Part shown: positions 42,849 through 52,706 of the stretch, in pieces
How the letters are laid out: each line of letters starts with the position of its first letter
Numbering within the stretch: the first letter of the stretch is position 1
Program-made: the position numbers and the translations under genes
Assembly (NCBI RefSeq): GCF_000218685.1
Contig: NW_006763300.1
Span: 1-58,113 of the forward strand
Source of the DNA: Serpula lacrymans var. lacrymans S7.9
Lineage: Eukaryota; Basidiomycota; Agaricomycetes; Boletales; Serpulaceae
Length of the DNA stretch: 58,113 nt
Direction: 5' to 3'
Notes under the pieces: generated by a model
The model's input: only the letters and a program-made list of their open reading frames with translations
Database searches by the model: none
Told to the model about the DNA's origin: nothing

Positions 42849-44640
42849 CTAGTTACCCTTGTCATCAATATCAGTGTCTTCATCCCCTACATCCTCACCA
42901 TCACTTCCTAACTTGTTTATCTGCAGTACAGCAGTGTGCTCATCTTCCTCATCATCAGCATAATCTAGTATCAAATCTCCTTCAACAATAAAACAATTAC
43001 CAAGGTTAGGCAAGTCTTGTAAAAACTCATGTTCTTCCTCAATTTCACTTTCAGCATCACTCTCGCTACTCCACTGCTCTTCTGTTGGTGCAGTTTGAGC
43101 CTCCATTCTATTGCTATCTCCACCATTGTGTACTTTCTGTATGCCAACCATCAAGCCACAAGACTTGGTTGTCTTGTCAATCCACTTTTTGACTCTCCCA
43201 TGTGCTAGCTTTTTTATGCCTCTTTCAAAATTGCATACTTCACAATCCCCATAATCTCTTTGTTGCCAAAACAAGTGAAGCTCGGTTTCACAGTAGGTTT
43301 GAAGTAATGTTTCTATTTTGGGGTTATTATGAGGCTCAGGTTCTTTGTTTGTGCGGTGGGCAAGTCCCAAATTTGTCAGCATATCCTTCTTCATTTGAGC
43401 TAATTCATTAACATTTTGTGAAATGATGTTACACATGAGCTCACCATCCCACAGAATATCAATATGGACCAAGAATTCTTGAAGGAGGAGGTTGTAGTGC
43501 TCTTGCAATAAGTCACCGGGCACCACAAAAGGATCCCAGGCATTCCCTTCAAGTTAACCAGGCATTTTTCAAGATGGCATCTCATAGTTTAGGACTGCAT
43601 TCATATTGGAGTGTGCATATCATCTCAAGAAGATATGTGAAGTACTTTGTGTGCAAGGAACCTGCAAAACTGAATACTATCACTTTCAAGTGCTTGTATA
43701 CCCATTCAGTGTTGCCATCAGTGACAGCATAGGCAAATTCACGAGCTCCAAGGCTGTCTGACATGAACTGTATGGCTTGTGCCAGTGTGCGGTCCCCCTC
43801 AAAGGGCTGATTAGTCTCTTCTGTTTTTTCCTCTGGGCCAGCCCTTTTTTTCTGCTTGTTTTTTGTCTAACTGTTCCTTTTTTTGTTTGCAGCTTGCTTG
43901 CTCTGGCATGTGGCCAAAGTCACAGAAATATAAGGGTCTTGGGGGACCACAGTGATCCAAGATTCACCAACAATGGCTTGTTAGGTTGATGTGCTTGCAG
44001 TGCATTTTCATAGCTATTGATACTATTATATTTCAGGTGCAGGGTTACACCCACACTATGCAATGAATCAACACTTGGGAGTTCATTGCAGATTGCCATG
44101 GTTTTGAAATGGATAAACAGGTCTGGCTCTGAATTGTACCCTGTTATTAATGAGCCAACAACACAAACTCAATGTCACAATAACTCACCTCCAGCAATCA
44201 AGCATGCATGCATCCAGGACTACATTCACAAAGTGGAATGCAGGATAGTAGTCTACTTTTTTTAGATTTGTAAGAGGCTTGCACCCAATCTGATTGGCGT
44301 TATAGGAAAGTGTTGACAGATCATTTGCGAGTGCATCCCCCCAATGTGTTCCAAAGAAACAACTGAGGTTAGTCCATTCAGTATGCCACAGTTCAACTTG
44401 AAGGATTGGCTGGATTAGTTTGAAACTGTTGAACATGTTATTATGGAATTGTAGGTATTTTTTCATCTGTATTAACTTTTCAAACATCAACCCATCCCCT
44501 CCCACCAATATTAGGTGTGGATGGTAGCTTTGCAAGTCCTGGCCCATTTGTGAGAAAAAGTTGAGCGTGGCATCCTTTAGCTCAGTTGTCAGAATTTTGT
44601 TGAAACCATTGGTTGCAAGGGGATGAATTTTTGTTTTCTG
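42849..44640 (-). pseudogene. DUF6589-like protein, C-terminal half
   Basis: Minus-strand order: VGGDGLMFEKLIQMKKYLQ, ELWHTEWTNLSCFFGTHWGD, NLKKVDYYPAFHF and MLDCWR (44547-44185), then a break, VTDGNTEWVYKHLKVIVFSFAGSLHTKY (43764-43582), and a last block (43526-42849) with HRTNKEPEPHNNPKI, HGRVKKWIDK and an acidic tail. These are the later blocks of the DUF6589 pattern, so it is complementary to, but not collinear with, the piece at 38353-39492. The two are parts of different copies or of one copy rearranged. Confidence 0.6.
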
Positions 44641-45171
44641 AGGAGTATGTAAGTCTTCTTTTTAATTGACTGATGGTCAGGTGATAGGTGACTAGGGATT
44701 CTACAGCCAGTGTTGCATTTGGGATACTAATACAACAACTTGGTCAAAAGATGGTTTGGTGAGTTTTATAGCTGCTTATTTTGTTTTCTGACTTTAAGTA
44801 ACACACTATATGACTGTAGAGCTTTATCTGACATATTTTGACTCGCCAAAAACACCTTTCCAAGACGAGTGGCCCAATGGTGATATAAACACTATTTCAG
44901 TGCTGGTGACACATATTTTAGTACCAATATATGATGATTCTGGTGAGTAGATTTCGCTGAAGCTTCATTATAAGTTAATGTTAACTGATATGTTATTTAG
45001 GAACTATCTGTGGTTATGTCCAACGTGAGCAACAGCCAACTGGACAGATGCGGCAACATCTGGCAAATAGTAATAGCCTTAACCCCACTATCCAGCTAAT
45101 GACAGTGCCAGTAAAGCGCAAAAAGAATAATGGTGGTATCATATCACAGAAAACCACAGGTATGAGCACTC
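44641..45171 (+). other. Exon-like blocks, unassigned
   Basis: Plus strand shows coding-like text with a possible intron (GTGAGTAGATTT ... TTATTTAG, about 44951-45000) between DEWPNGDINTISVL and CGYVQREQQPTGQM. It stops at the LTR fragment at 45172. No family recognised. Confidence 0.25.
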
Positions 45172-45764
45172 TGTTACGATAACACATTTTTGGACCTTTA
45201 ACTTTCATATACATGGATGATATGCTTATATTCAGCAAGGGACCAGAAGAACACGTCCTACGGACAAAACGGGTATTGCAACGCCTGCACGATAATGACC
45301 TATACCTGAAACTAGAAAAATGCATGTTTGATGTAAATGAGATTGAATATCTCGGCATGATCATCTGTCACAACCAGGTAAAAATGGACCCCGTCAAGCT
45401 GGCAGGAATCAAAGACTGGCCTACCCCAACCAATATCCACGTAGTCTGAAATTCCTTGGCTTTGGTAACTTCTATCGCAAATTTATCAGCCGCTACTCAG
45501 AACTCGCAAGGCCACTCAATGTGCTATTACAGTAAAAAAGGATTTGGAACTGGACCACAACAGAAGAAAAGGCATTTACACTACTAAAATACTGTTTCAG
45601 CGTAGTGCCAGTCACCCAAATACCAGACCCAAACAAACCATCCCAAATTGCAGCAGATGCATCAAAACACGCAACTGGAGCGGTTTTGAACCAGCCCGAT
45701 GACAATGGAGTTTGGCATCCATGTACCTTCTTCTCCAAAATGTTATCACCAGCCACATGCTAAA
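45172..45764 (+). pseudogene. LTR tip fused to a gypsy RT-RNase H fragment
   Basis: 45172-45208 is the first 37 bp of a family A LTR. It joins abruptly a plus-sense RT piece of another gypsy family: YMDDMLIFS (catalytic YxDD) then LEKCMFDVNEIEYLGMII, followed by frameshifted RNase H (QIAADASKHATGAVL). The LTR and the pol are not from one element. Confidence 0.7.
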
Positions 45765-45886
45765 CATCAGACTTTAAACTTTATTTACAACTGTACAGTA
45801 CCTCATGTATTTTAGTATATATACAGGAGCAATACATGGGGAGGGACTCAGTGAGTCCTCCTGTTGTCTACCAACAACTAACTCGG
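45765..45886 (+). mobile_element. Family B LTR fragment
   Basis: U3-R part of the family B LTR in plus sense (TTTACAACTGTACAGTACCTC, TATATATACAGG, then AGTGAGTCCTCC). It is cut at 45887 by the next copy of the 1.8-kb repeat. Confidence 0.75.
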
Positions 45887-47650
45887 TGTCGATGATGAGA
45901 ACTGTTGTTAGAAAACCACACACAAAACAAACTAACACACAATCCTCCCAGATTCCACGGAACTTGTTTATGGGCTTTGCCTCCTAGAACAGTGGAGTGG
46001 TCTGGTTGTTCGTGGGGTGGTACGTATAAAGATCCTTCAAAGTAAAACCCAGTGGTGTATGAGTGTGGGTTTTGAGGAGGAGGGATAGTTGAATTTATAG
46101 AAAGATAGGGGCTTTGTGGCGAGTATAGACGAGCACTACCTTGCTAATCGTAGCACAAGGTAGGTTTGAGAACAACGAGGATGACGAGGTGACGAGGTTC
46201 CCAGTGATAGCAGGCTCCTGACGCACAAACTGTAGTGCTCAGAAGGACTCTAATCGAAGGGGATGACAATCACTTTCAAAAGTGACGAGTGACGATGACA
46301 GCAGTTAACAGTGGTAGAAGTGGGAAGTGTTGTGACCACACTGGATCACAAGTAGTAGAGTAGTGAACTTGAGAGTAGAGAAGAAGTCTGGATTGGATTT
46401 CTTGTTTTTTTTTTTACAAGGTAAAATACAGGGGTTTATATAGTAAAAGAAAAGTAGGCTATGCACAGTATAGCTGTGCAAAAAGAATGAGAAAGAACAT
46501 GAAGGAAGGAATGTACGCTGACAAATCCTGCGTAGGTAGTACAGGATAAGATTGTCAAAAAAAGGAAAAGAAAGGGATAGAACAATAAATGCTGTGAGTA
46601 ATGTCACAGGTTTGTACAACCATAAAGTAAAGTCCAATAGCAAAAGGAGAGCAGGAAAATCATGATGTCATGGGAAGATGCAGTAAAAAAAAGGGCAAGG
46701 CAAAACACTATCAGTATCAACACAGTTCCTTTATTGTCAGTCAGGCATTCTAAAAAAATATGTGTCCATAAAAATGATTCAAAAATCAAAAATAATCGCA
46801 CTGTAAATGAATGTTCTGCTGAAGAAAAAGAAACTGGAGCCACCGGTCCACCACCTAGTCCAAATCTGATAGTTCCATGGCCTTACCAATGGACTGGTTG
46901 TGTTGGACCACCTGATCAAACGAGGGAGGGAGAGGAGTAGTTCCAATTTGGAACAAGTGAGTCCCAGGCAGCGTTTGGTAGGTGTAGCTGTAGCGAAGAC
47001 AATGGACAAATGATAAGTGTACCCAAGTGAATGGGACAGCAATAAACATGGGCAACGCAAGGGGATGAACCTTCTCCAGCTCAAAAACTACCCACCCACG
47101 CTCCAACCAGGCAAGACGAGCGACCAATGTTTTGATAGTATATGATGGCAGATCGACGTCATGAAGATGGACCTGTTGCCCTATTTGGACCAGCCGCCAG
47201 GGCTTTGCTGATATCAGCAGTGGCACGTGGTAGTCTACGGATCGGCGACGGAAGCGGATAGGAAGTGGTGACATCAGAAATGGTGGGGGAGCAAAGAAGA
47301 TGAGGAGGAGGAGGGTGGAGGTGACGAGGAGGTGAACTAAAATGGGGACCCAGAAACGACCGTCGGGTGAGAATAAAAAGGAGAGGAAGGGGCCCATGGT
47401 GGGGCTAGGCAAAGGAAGGGGAGTAAGGGAAACGACAAAAGCGAGGGCGCAATGCAATGTGTAGCCAGTGGCAACACAAAAATTTGCCGAAATGCCGAAA
47501 CGCGGAAAGTACCGGATGGAAAAGCAAAGGTGAGCGTGACTGGATTGCCTAATAGAGGTGGTGCTGATCAGCCACAAGTTCGAAACAGGCAATATTAATT
47601 ACTATTCCACGTGGCACTGTGCCTGTGTGGCGCAAAGGCGAGTCTTTTTG
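45887..47650 (-). mobile_element. 1.8-kb TG...CA repeat, copy 3
   Basis: Starts TGTCGATGATGAG, very close to copy 1. The minus-strand 245-codon frame is again fully open (47592-46855), with about 14 residue differences from copy 1 and no indel. It stops at 47650, about 90 bp short of the right end, where it is fused to a family A LTR fragment. Confidence 0.7.
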
Positions 47651-47799
47651 TAGCTAAAATAAGGAAAAAGGCAGTGCAGCGCGAGAAGGTGGAGTTTGAA
47701 CAAAATGGAAAGTGCCGCATGGCACAGTGTGTGAAAACTACAGAAGAAAGTTAAAGAGGAGAATGAAATTTAAAGGTCCAAAAATTGTGTATTGTAACA
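47651..47799 (-). mobile_element. Family A LTR fragment in the duplicated segment
   Basis: Last 149 bp on the right side of a family A LTR, equivalent to 56346-56494. It starts the large direct duplication. It shows G in several places where the right copy has A. Confidence 0.85.
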
Positions 47800-48980
47800 G
47801 CTGCTCTGCTCAAAATGTGGCTTGAGCACCCTGATAAACGGCCTACCACATCTGACCAAAAAAAGCTGATATACTTGCTTTGCACCTCCTATACTGAGGT
47901 TTGGCCTGCATGGCTTGCCCTTACTTCCTTTTCCGTACAGATAGTAGCAAAGTATTTGCTCCATGAACAAAAGAAGGCTCTTCATCCAAGTAATGGCCTT
48001 GCTTTGCCAAAGCAAAAGGAGATTAGCTGGCCACTACTAGGTGATACAACGTCTACGTTGTACTGTGTGTCCTTGCCTAGATTGTTATGCATATCGTCTA
48101 ATCCCCAACTGTCTGTGGTGAAGGGGTACTTCCGTTGTTGGTTACATTTGTTAGCGCGGTGTCCGGGGGCGTCCAATCCGCATATAGAACAAGTATGATA
48201 ACGATAATAGATGGCACGATGGCCATATTCTTGACAGGCATAACATCATCAAATACGAGGGCAATGTCATCGTTCAGAAGAGGATTGTGAATGAGTAGAA
48301 TTAGAATAGTCTGAGATTGGCGAGGGCCTTTTGCTTCTATTGCCTGAGGATGGGGCGTCACCTTCACTGTCCCTCAACAACCTTCCATCCAGAGATGAGC
48401 CGTTGCTCAATATGGGGGTCTGTCTCTGATTTGTGCGCTGCACACGGGGAGTGCAACCCAAAGGGATAAGGAGTACCAGCTCTGGGCGCTGGTGGCATAG
48501 TCGGCAGTTGCGACGGGGTTGAGGGAGTTGGGGGAGGGGTGTCACTGGTTGCGTAGGGATCAATATGTCCTGCAATTCTTTGACTGCATTGGCTGCGGGG
48601 ACTATTGAGTCGGTTATGGAGGAACGTGCTGGGGATGGTGGAGCGGGCACGGGTAGAACAAGATCTGGTGATGATGGGCAAGATGCTGGTGGAGGCGGCG
48701 GTGGCAAGTGTGGGGGGTGGCGCCCTGGAAATGTGTGTCCCGTTATGGCTGGTAGGGACAACAAATCGGAGGGAGGGGAGGTGAGATACCCTCATTGGGC
48801 GAGGATATTCCTCGCATTGTTGCATACTGTCTGGCCTCCTAAACATAGGAAGACTTTGACCGCTTCTCTCTCTCCATTCTCGCAGTTCTTGTTACGCTTG
48901 AAATGTGCAAGCCTGGTAACACTGGGTTTCAGATATACAAGTAGTTTCTGATAAGCTCGTTGAGAATTAGTTTGAGACAT
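47800..48980 (-). pseudogene. ORF Y: Pro/Ser-rich protein with a zinc-knuckle-like end
   Basis: Minus-strand text starting MSQTNSQRAYQKL at 48980, then a Pro/Ser-rich middle (about 48760-48270), then a Cys/His block with C-x4-GH and CSICGLDAPGHRANKC (about 48230-48140). The blocks lie in different frames or are separated by stops, so the reading frame is broken or spliced. The composition resembles a gag nucleocapsid, but it lies downstream of a pol. Copied almost unchanged at 56495-57675. Confidence 0.35.
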
Positions 48981-49203
48981 ATTCTGATGATGAGGGTTTT
49001 GACTGATGAATACCAAGTTACACTGTTGAAGCGTACAATCATATTGGAGATAGTAACTACAATACAGGCCTATATATATAGTGTCTACTTTAGGGTAGAT
49101 GTTTGTGTTGAGCAAACAAAGACGGGTGGTACCGTAACAGGCAATGTATGTGGGAAGTATAGGTAGGTAGCGGAGTGTAGCTACTTGTAAGAAAAATAAA
49201 AGT

Positions 49204-49635
49204 TCATGGTGAATACAGTTTGTAACAGTTCTTCCTCAAGCATTGTTCCAGGGATTCTATCTGCAAGTGTTCCATGAGCAAAGTTGCTCCAATACTCAAT
49301 ACAGAATTGTTGTCCCACGTAAGCTCTTCTACTAATGAAGCTAGTGAGACAGTGACTGCATGTAGTTCGTCAGCAACAAGGAGCGATTGTTGCCAGAAAT
49401 GGAATGTATCCAAAGGGTAGGTGGTGTTAGGGCAGGTGGTGTTAGACTGATAGAATTGATAAAAGTAAGCGCGCCTATCTGACATCAATTCAGTGGCATC
49501 TACAATGTTGGTTTGTTCACGAGTGAGGACAAGGCAGTGCGCCTATTGTGCTTCAGTGATCACTGGTGGTTTGGCGAGGTACGAGGGAAATTGAGGGGGA
49601 AGGGTTTGTTGGTCGGTGAAGTAGGTCTGAGACAT
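49204..49635 (-). pseudogene. ORF X: helical protein directly after pol
   Basis: ATG at 49635, 45 nt after the pol stop. It reads MSQTYFTDQQTLPPQFP, one in-frame TAG after 31 codons, then about 112 codons with [31 protein letters not shown] and SLASLVEELTWD, ending at 49204. It is predicted mostly helical. It is either an extra ORF of the element or a captured host sequence. A 215-bp piece of it recurs inside the integrase at 50367-50581. Function unknown. Confidence 0.4.
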
Positions 49636-50366
49636 AGTTGTTCTGGTGGAAGTGTGTATGGTGGGAATTTGTTGCATTCATTACAGTTTGTGTCTCTTTT
49701 TATATTCATTCAGGGTTTCAGAAGCATTCTGTAGGTTTGCTTCTTCTTCCCAGGAGTTTTTGGCCGATGGGTAGTCGTTCCATTTGATTAAATATAGGTA
49801 TCCTTTTCTGTTCTTTTTGTGGCATAGAATGGCTTCTACTTTGTATTCTTCTTGATCATTGATTATCTCCGCCAGCAGTTTTATATAGTTTTCTCCGTGG
49901 ACTTTGGTTTGTTTGTACGGGGTTAGAAGGGTGGCGTGGAACACGGGATGGATTTTCCATGTGTTAGGAAGCTTTAGTTGGTAGTTAACTGGCAATAAAT
50001 TCTCAAGGATGGTGAGGGGTCCTTCTTGTTTCCAGTTGAACTTCCGGTAAGGTGTACCCTTCTTCTATAAGTTAGTTGCTTCTAGCCAAACTCTCTGTCC
50101 AACAATAAATGTGGGTGTTGTGAGTATTTTTTCATGCGTGTCCTTGCTAGTTCGTGGGCTTGTAATGCTACAATCCTTGCTTCAAGTAGGCTGGATAGTC
50201 TTTTGCTTACTGCTGGTATGTTGGTCGTTATGGCGTTGTGGGGAGATCCCTGGGGTGATATCCCATCATGAGGTAGAATGGTGATTTGTTTTGTGCCAAA
50301 TGTGGTCTATGATTGTGGCAGAATTCTGTTGTCATGAGATATTCTGTCCAAGAATGTGGTAAGTTG

Positions 50367-50581
50367 CTGTTAGAATATACTCTTCTACTAATAAAGCTAG
50401 TCAGACGGTGACTGCATGTAGTTCGTTGGCAACAATGAGTGATTGTTGCCAGCAATGGAATGTATCCAAAGGGTAGGTGGTGTTAGGGCAGGTGGTGTTA
50501 GACTGATAGAATAGATAAAAGTAAGCGCGCCTATCTGACATCAATTCAGTGGCGTCTACAATGTTGGTTTGTTCACAAGCG
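50367..50581 (-). mobile_element. ORF X fragment inserted in the integrase, 12-bp flanking repeats
   Basis: 215 bp nearly identical to part of ORF X (about 49310-49520) inserted between integrase codons. It is flanked by the 12-bp direct repeat TGTGGTAAGTTG (50355-50366 and 50582-50593). The frame passes from integrase into the insert without a stop for its whole ORF X portion. Confidence 0.7.
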
Positions 50582-51145
50582 TGTGGTAAGTTGTTGCAGA
50601 AGATCCGCAAATATGTTTCTATCTCCTGGTTTACCCTTTTGGTTTCTCCATCTGATTGGGGGTGATATGTGGTCAATATATTTACTTCCGTGTTGAGTAG
50701 CCTAGCTAGTTCTTTGGTAACTTCTGATGCAAACTGCGGTCCTCTATCGGATATGAGTTTGTTGTGTAGTCCAAATCTTTTAAACACGTGTTGGTGGAAT
50801 AATTTTGCCGTTCCTAGTGCATCAATGGTTTTCTTGCAAGGTGATAGTATTGCCCCCTTTGTAAGGCCGTGGTCCACCACGACCATGAGACTGTCATATC
50901 TGTTGCTTTCTGGTATAGATCTGTGATGAAATCAACGGATAGGTTCTTGAATGGTTCCAAGGTTTTTGGGCCTGGAATTGGCTGCATGGGTATTTTGGCG
51001 GGGTTGGTGATTGCCTTGCTTTGTTGGCACATGGCGCATCCTGTGACATAATCTTTGATCATCTGCATCATACACGGCCAGTAGTAATGTCTTGTTACTA
51101 ATTGGGTTATTTTTAGTTGTTCTGGGTGTCTGGCAGTTACCAAAT

Positions 51146-51507
51146 TGTGACAACACCAACAAGACACAGTCTTGGGGCACTGGAGCACAACTACAACAAG
51201 CAGAAGAAGAGGAAAAGGTGGGAGTGGTTACCCATTTGGTAGGACCAAGTTAGTTGTTGGTAGACAACAGGAGGACTCGCTGAGTCCCTCCCCATGTATT
51301 GCTCCTGTATATATACTAAAATACATGAGGTACTGTACAGTTGTAAATAAAGTTTAAAGTCTAATGTTTAGCATGTGACTAGTCACATGATGAGCCTAGA
51401 CACTGGTCAGGTGGTGTGTCACATGACTGATCATGTGACATGGAGAATGAAAAGTAAAAGTACAAAAAGTGAAGTGCAAGTAGGTGCTAGTATGTGAAAT
51501 TGTAACA
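51146..51507 (-). mobile_element. Solo gypsy LTR (family B), CAAAT target duplication
   Basis: 362 bp, ends TGTGACAAC and ATTGTAACA, flanked by CAAAT (51141-51145, 51508-51512). Its predicted RNA start in element sense is AGCGAGTCCT, a perfect ten-base complement of the primer site of the family A elements. Confidence 0.92.
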
Positions 51508-51536
51508 CAAATCATGTTGTTGTTTCCCACAGCACC

Positions 51537-51846
51537 ATCACAGCCGTGCATGGCCATCTCAATTGACTTATTGGCATTCTATTGGGCCCTCTTTGAGTGT
51601 TTGTGTGACACCATCAATGCTCTTGCCGCTGCTTTGAATACTCATTACATACACAGAGGCTTCAGAATGACCAGCACAGAGGTATGTACACTATGCAATG
51701 CTGCCTATAAAAATGCTAGAACCATTGTTTTGCAGGGCAAAGCCATTCTGAAGCCATTCAACATTCTACAAGTCAAAGTCGAACATCAAGTGGAGGCTAT
51801 GGTTCAGCACTGTTGAGACCTTGTGTTAGCTGCTCAAGAGCCTTAG
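51537..51846 (+). pseudogene. KDZ-transposase-associated fragment
   Basis: Plus-strand frame PCMAISIDLLAFYWALFECLCDTINALAAALNTHY then FRMTSTEVCTLC and ILQVKVEHQVEAMVQ, a pattern seen in CxC/KDZ-type fungal transposases. There is a single piece, ending at a TGA at about 51814, and it abuts copy 4 of the 1.8-kb repeat. Confidence 0.45.
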
Positions 51847-52706
51847 TGTTGATGATGAGAACTGTTGTTAGAAAACCACACACAAAAACAAACTAACACA
51901 CAATCCTCCCAGATTCCATGGAACTTGTTTATGGGCTTTGCCTCCTAGAACAGTGGGTGCTCTGGTTGTTCGTGGGGTGGTACATATAACAATCCTTCAA
52001 AGTAAAACCCAGAGATGTATGGGTGTGGGTTTTGAGGAGGAGCGATAGTTGAATTGATAGAAGATAGGGGCTTTGTGGCGAGTATAGATGAGCATTACCT
52101 TGCTAATTATAGCACAAGGTAGGTTTGAGAATGGCGAGGCGACGAGGTTCCCAGTGATAGCAGGCTCCTGATGCACAGACTGTAGTGCTCAGAAGGACTC
52201 TAATTGAAAGGGATGACAATCACTTTAAAAGTGACGAGTGACGATGACAGCAGTTAACAGTGGTAGCAGTGGGAAGTGTTGTGACCACACTGGATCACAA
52301 GTATCAATGAGTAGTGAACTTGAGATTAGAGAAGAAGTCTGGATTGGATTTCTTGTTGTTTTTACAAGGTAAAATACAGGGGTATATATAGTAAAAGAAA
52401 AGTAGGCTATGCACAGTATAGCTGTGCAAAAAGAATGAGAAAAAACATGAAGGAAGGAATGTACGCTGACAAATTGTGTGTAGGTAGTACAGGATAAGAT
52501 TTTCAAAAAAAGGAAAAGAAAGCAAAGGTGAGTGCGACTGGATTGCCTAATAGAGGTGGTGCTGATCAGCCACAAGTTCAAAAAAGGCAATATTAATTAC
52601 TATTCCATGTGGCACTGTGCCTGTGTGGCGCAAAGGCGAGTCTTTTTGAATATTCACTTTGTTATTGACACCTGTCCATGCTACCAATCAACTTTTGTGC
52701 ATGACA
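51847..52706 (-). mobile_element. 1.8-kb TG...CA repeat, copy 4 (internally deleted)
   Basis: 860 bp with both ends (TGTTGATGATGAG and GCATGACA) but lacking about 1 kb in the middle (junction near 52514). It keeps the TATATA region and the distal end of the minus-strand frame. No target duplication: flanks are CTTAG and ACGTT. Confidence 0.7.

Larger units (their letters stand above)
49681..51536 (-). pseudogene. Gypsy family D pol, integrase and chromodomain part
   Basis: Minus strand: integrase zinc region (ARHPEQLKITQLV..HYYWP...YVTGCAMCQQ), integrase core ([35 protein letters not shown]), and a C-terminal chromodomain (YLYLIKWNDYPSAKNSWEEE). It is distinct from the pol at 2597-6517. It is broken by a solo LTR (51146-51507), an insertion (50367-50581) and frame shifts near 50060-50230. 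Confidence 0.8.

Noticed and set aside
38353..44640. The two DUF6589-like pieces as one gene
   Set aside because: On the minus strand the N-terminal piece lies downstream of the C-terminal piece, and helicase sequence separates them.
47788..48198. Plus-strand frame (LLKMWLEHPDKRPTTSDQ...) resembling a homeodomain
   Set aside because: It lacks the WF-x-N recognition-helix motif. The minus strand there carries the zinc-knuckle-like block, although the plus frame is conserved in the duplicate simply because the DNA is nearly identical.
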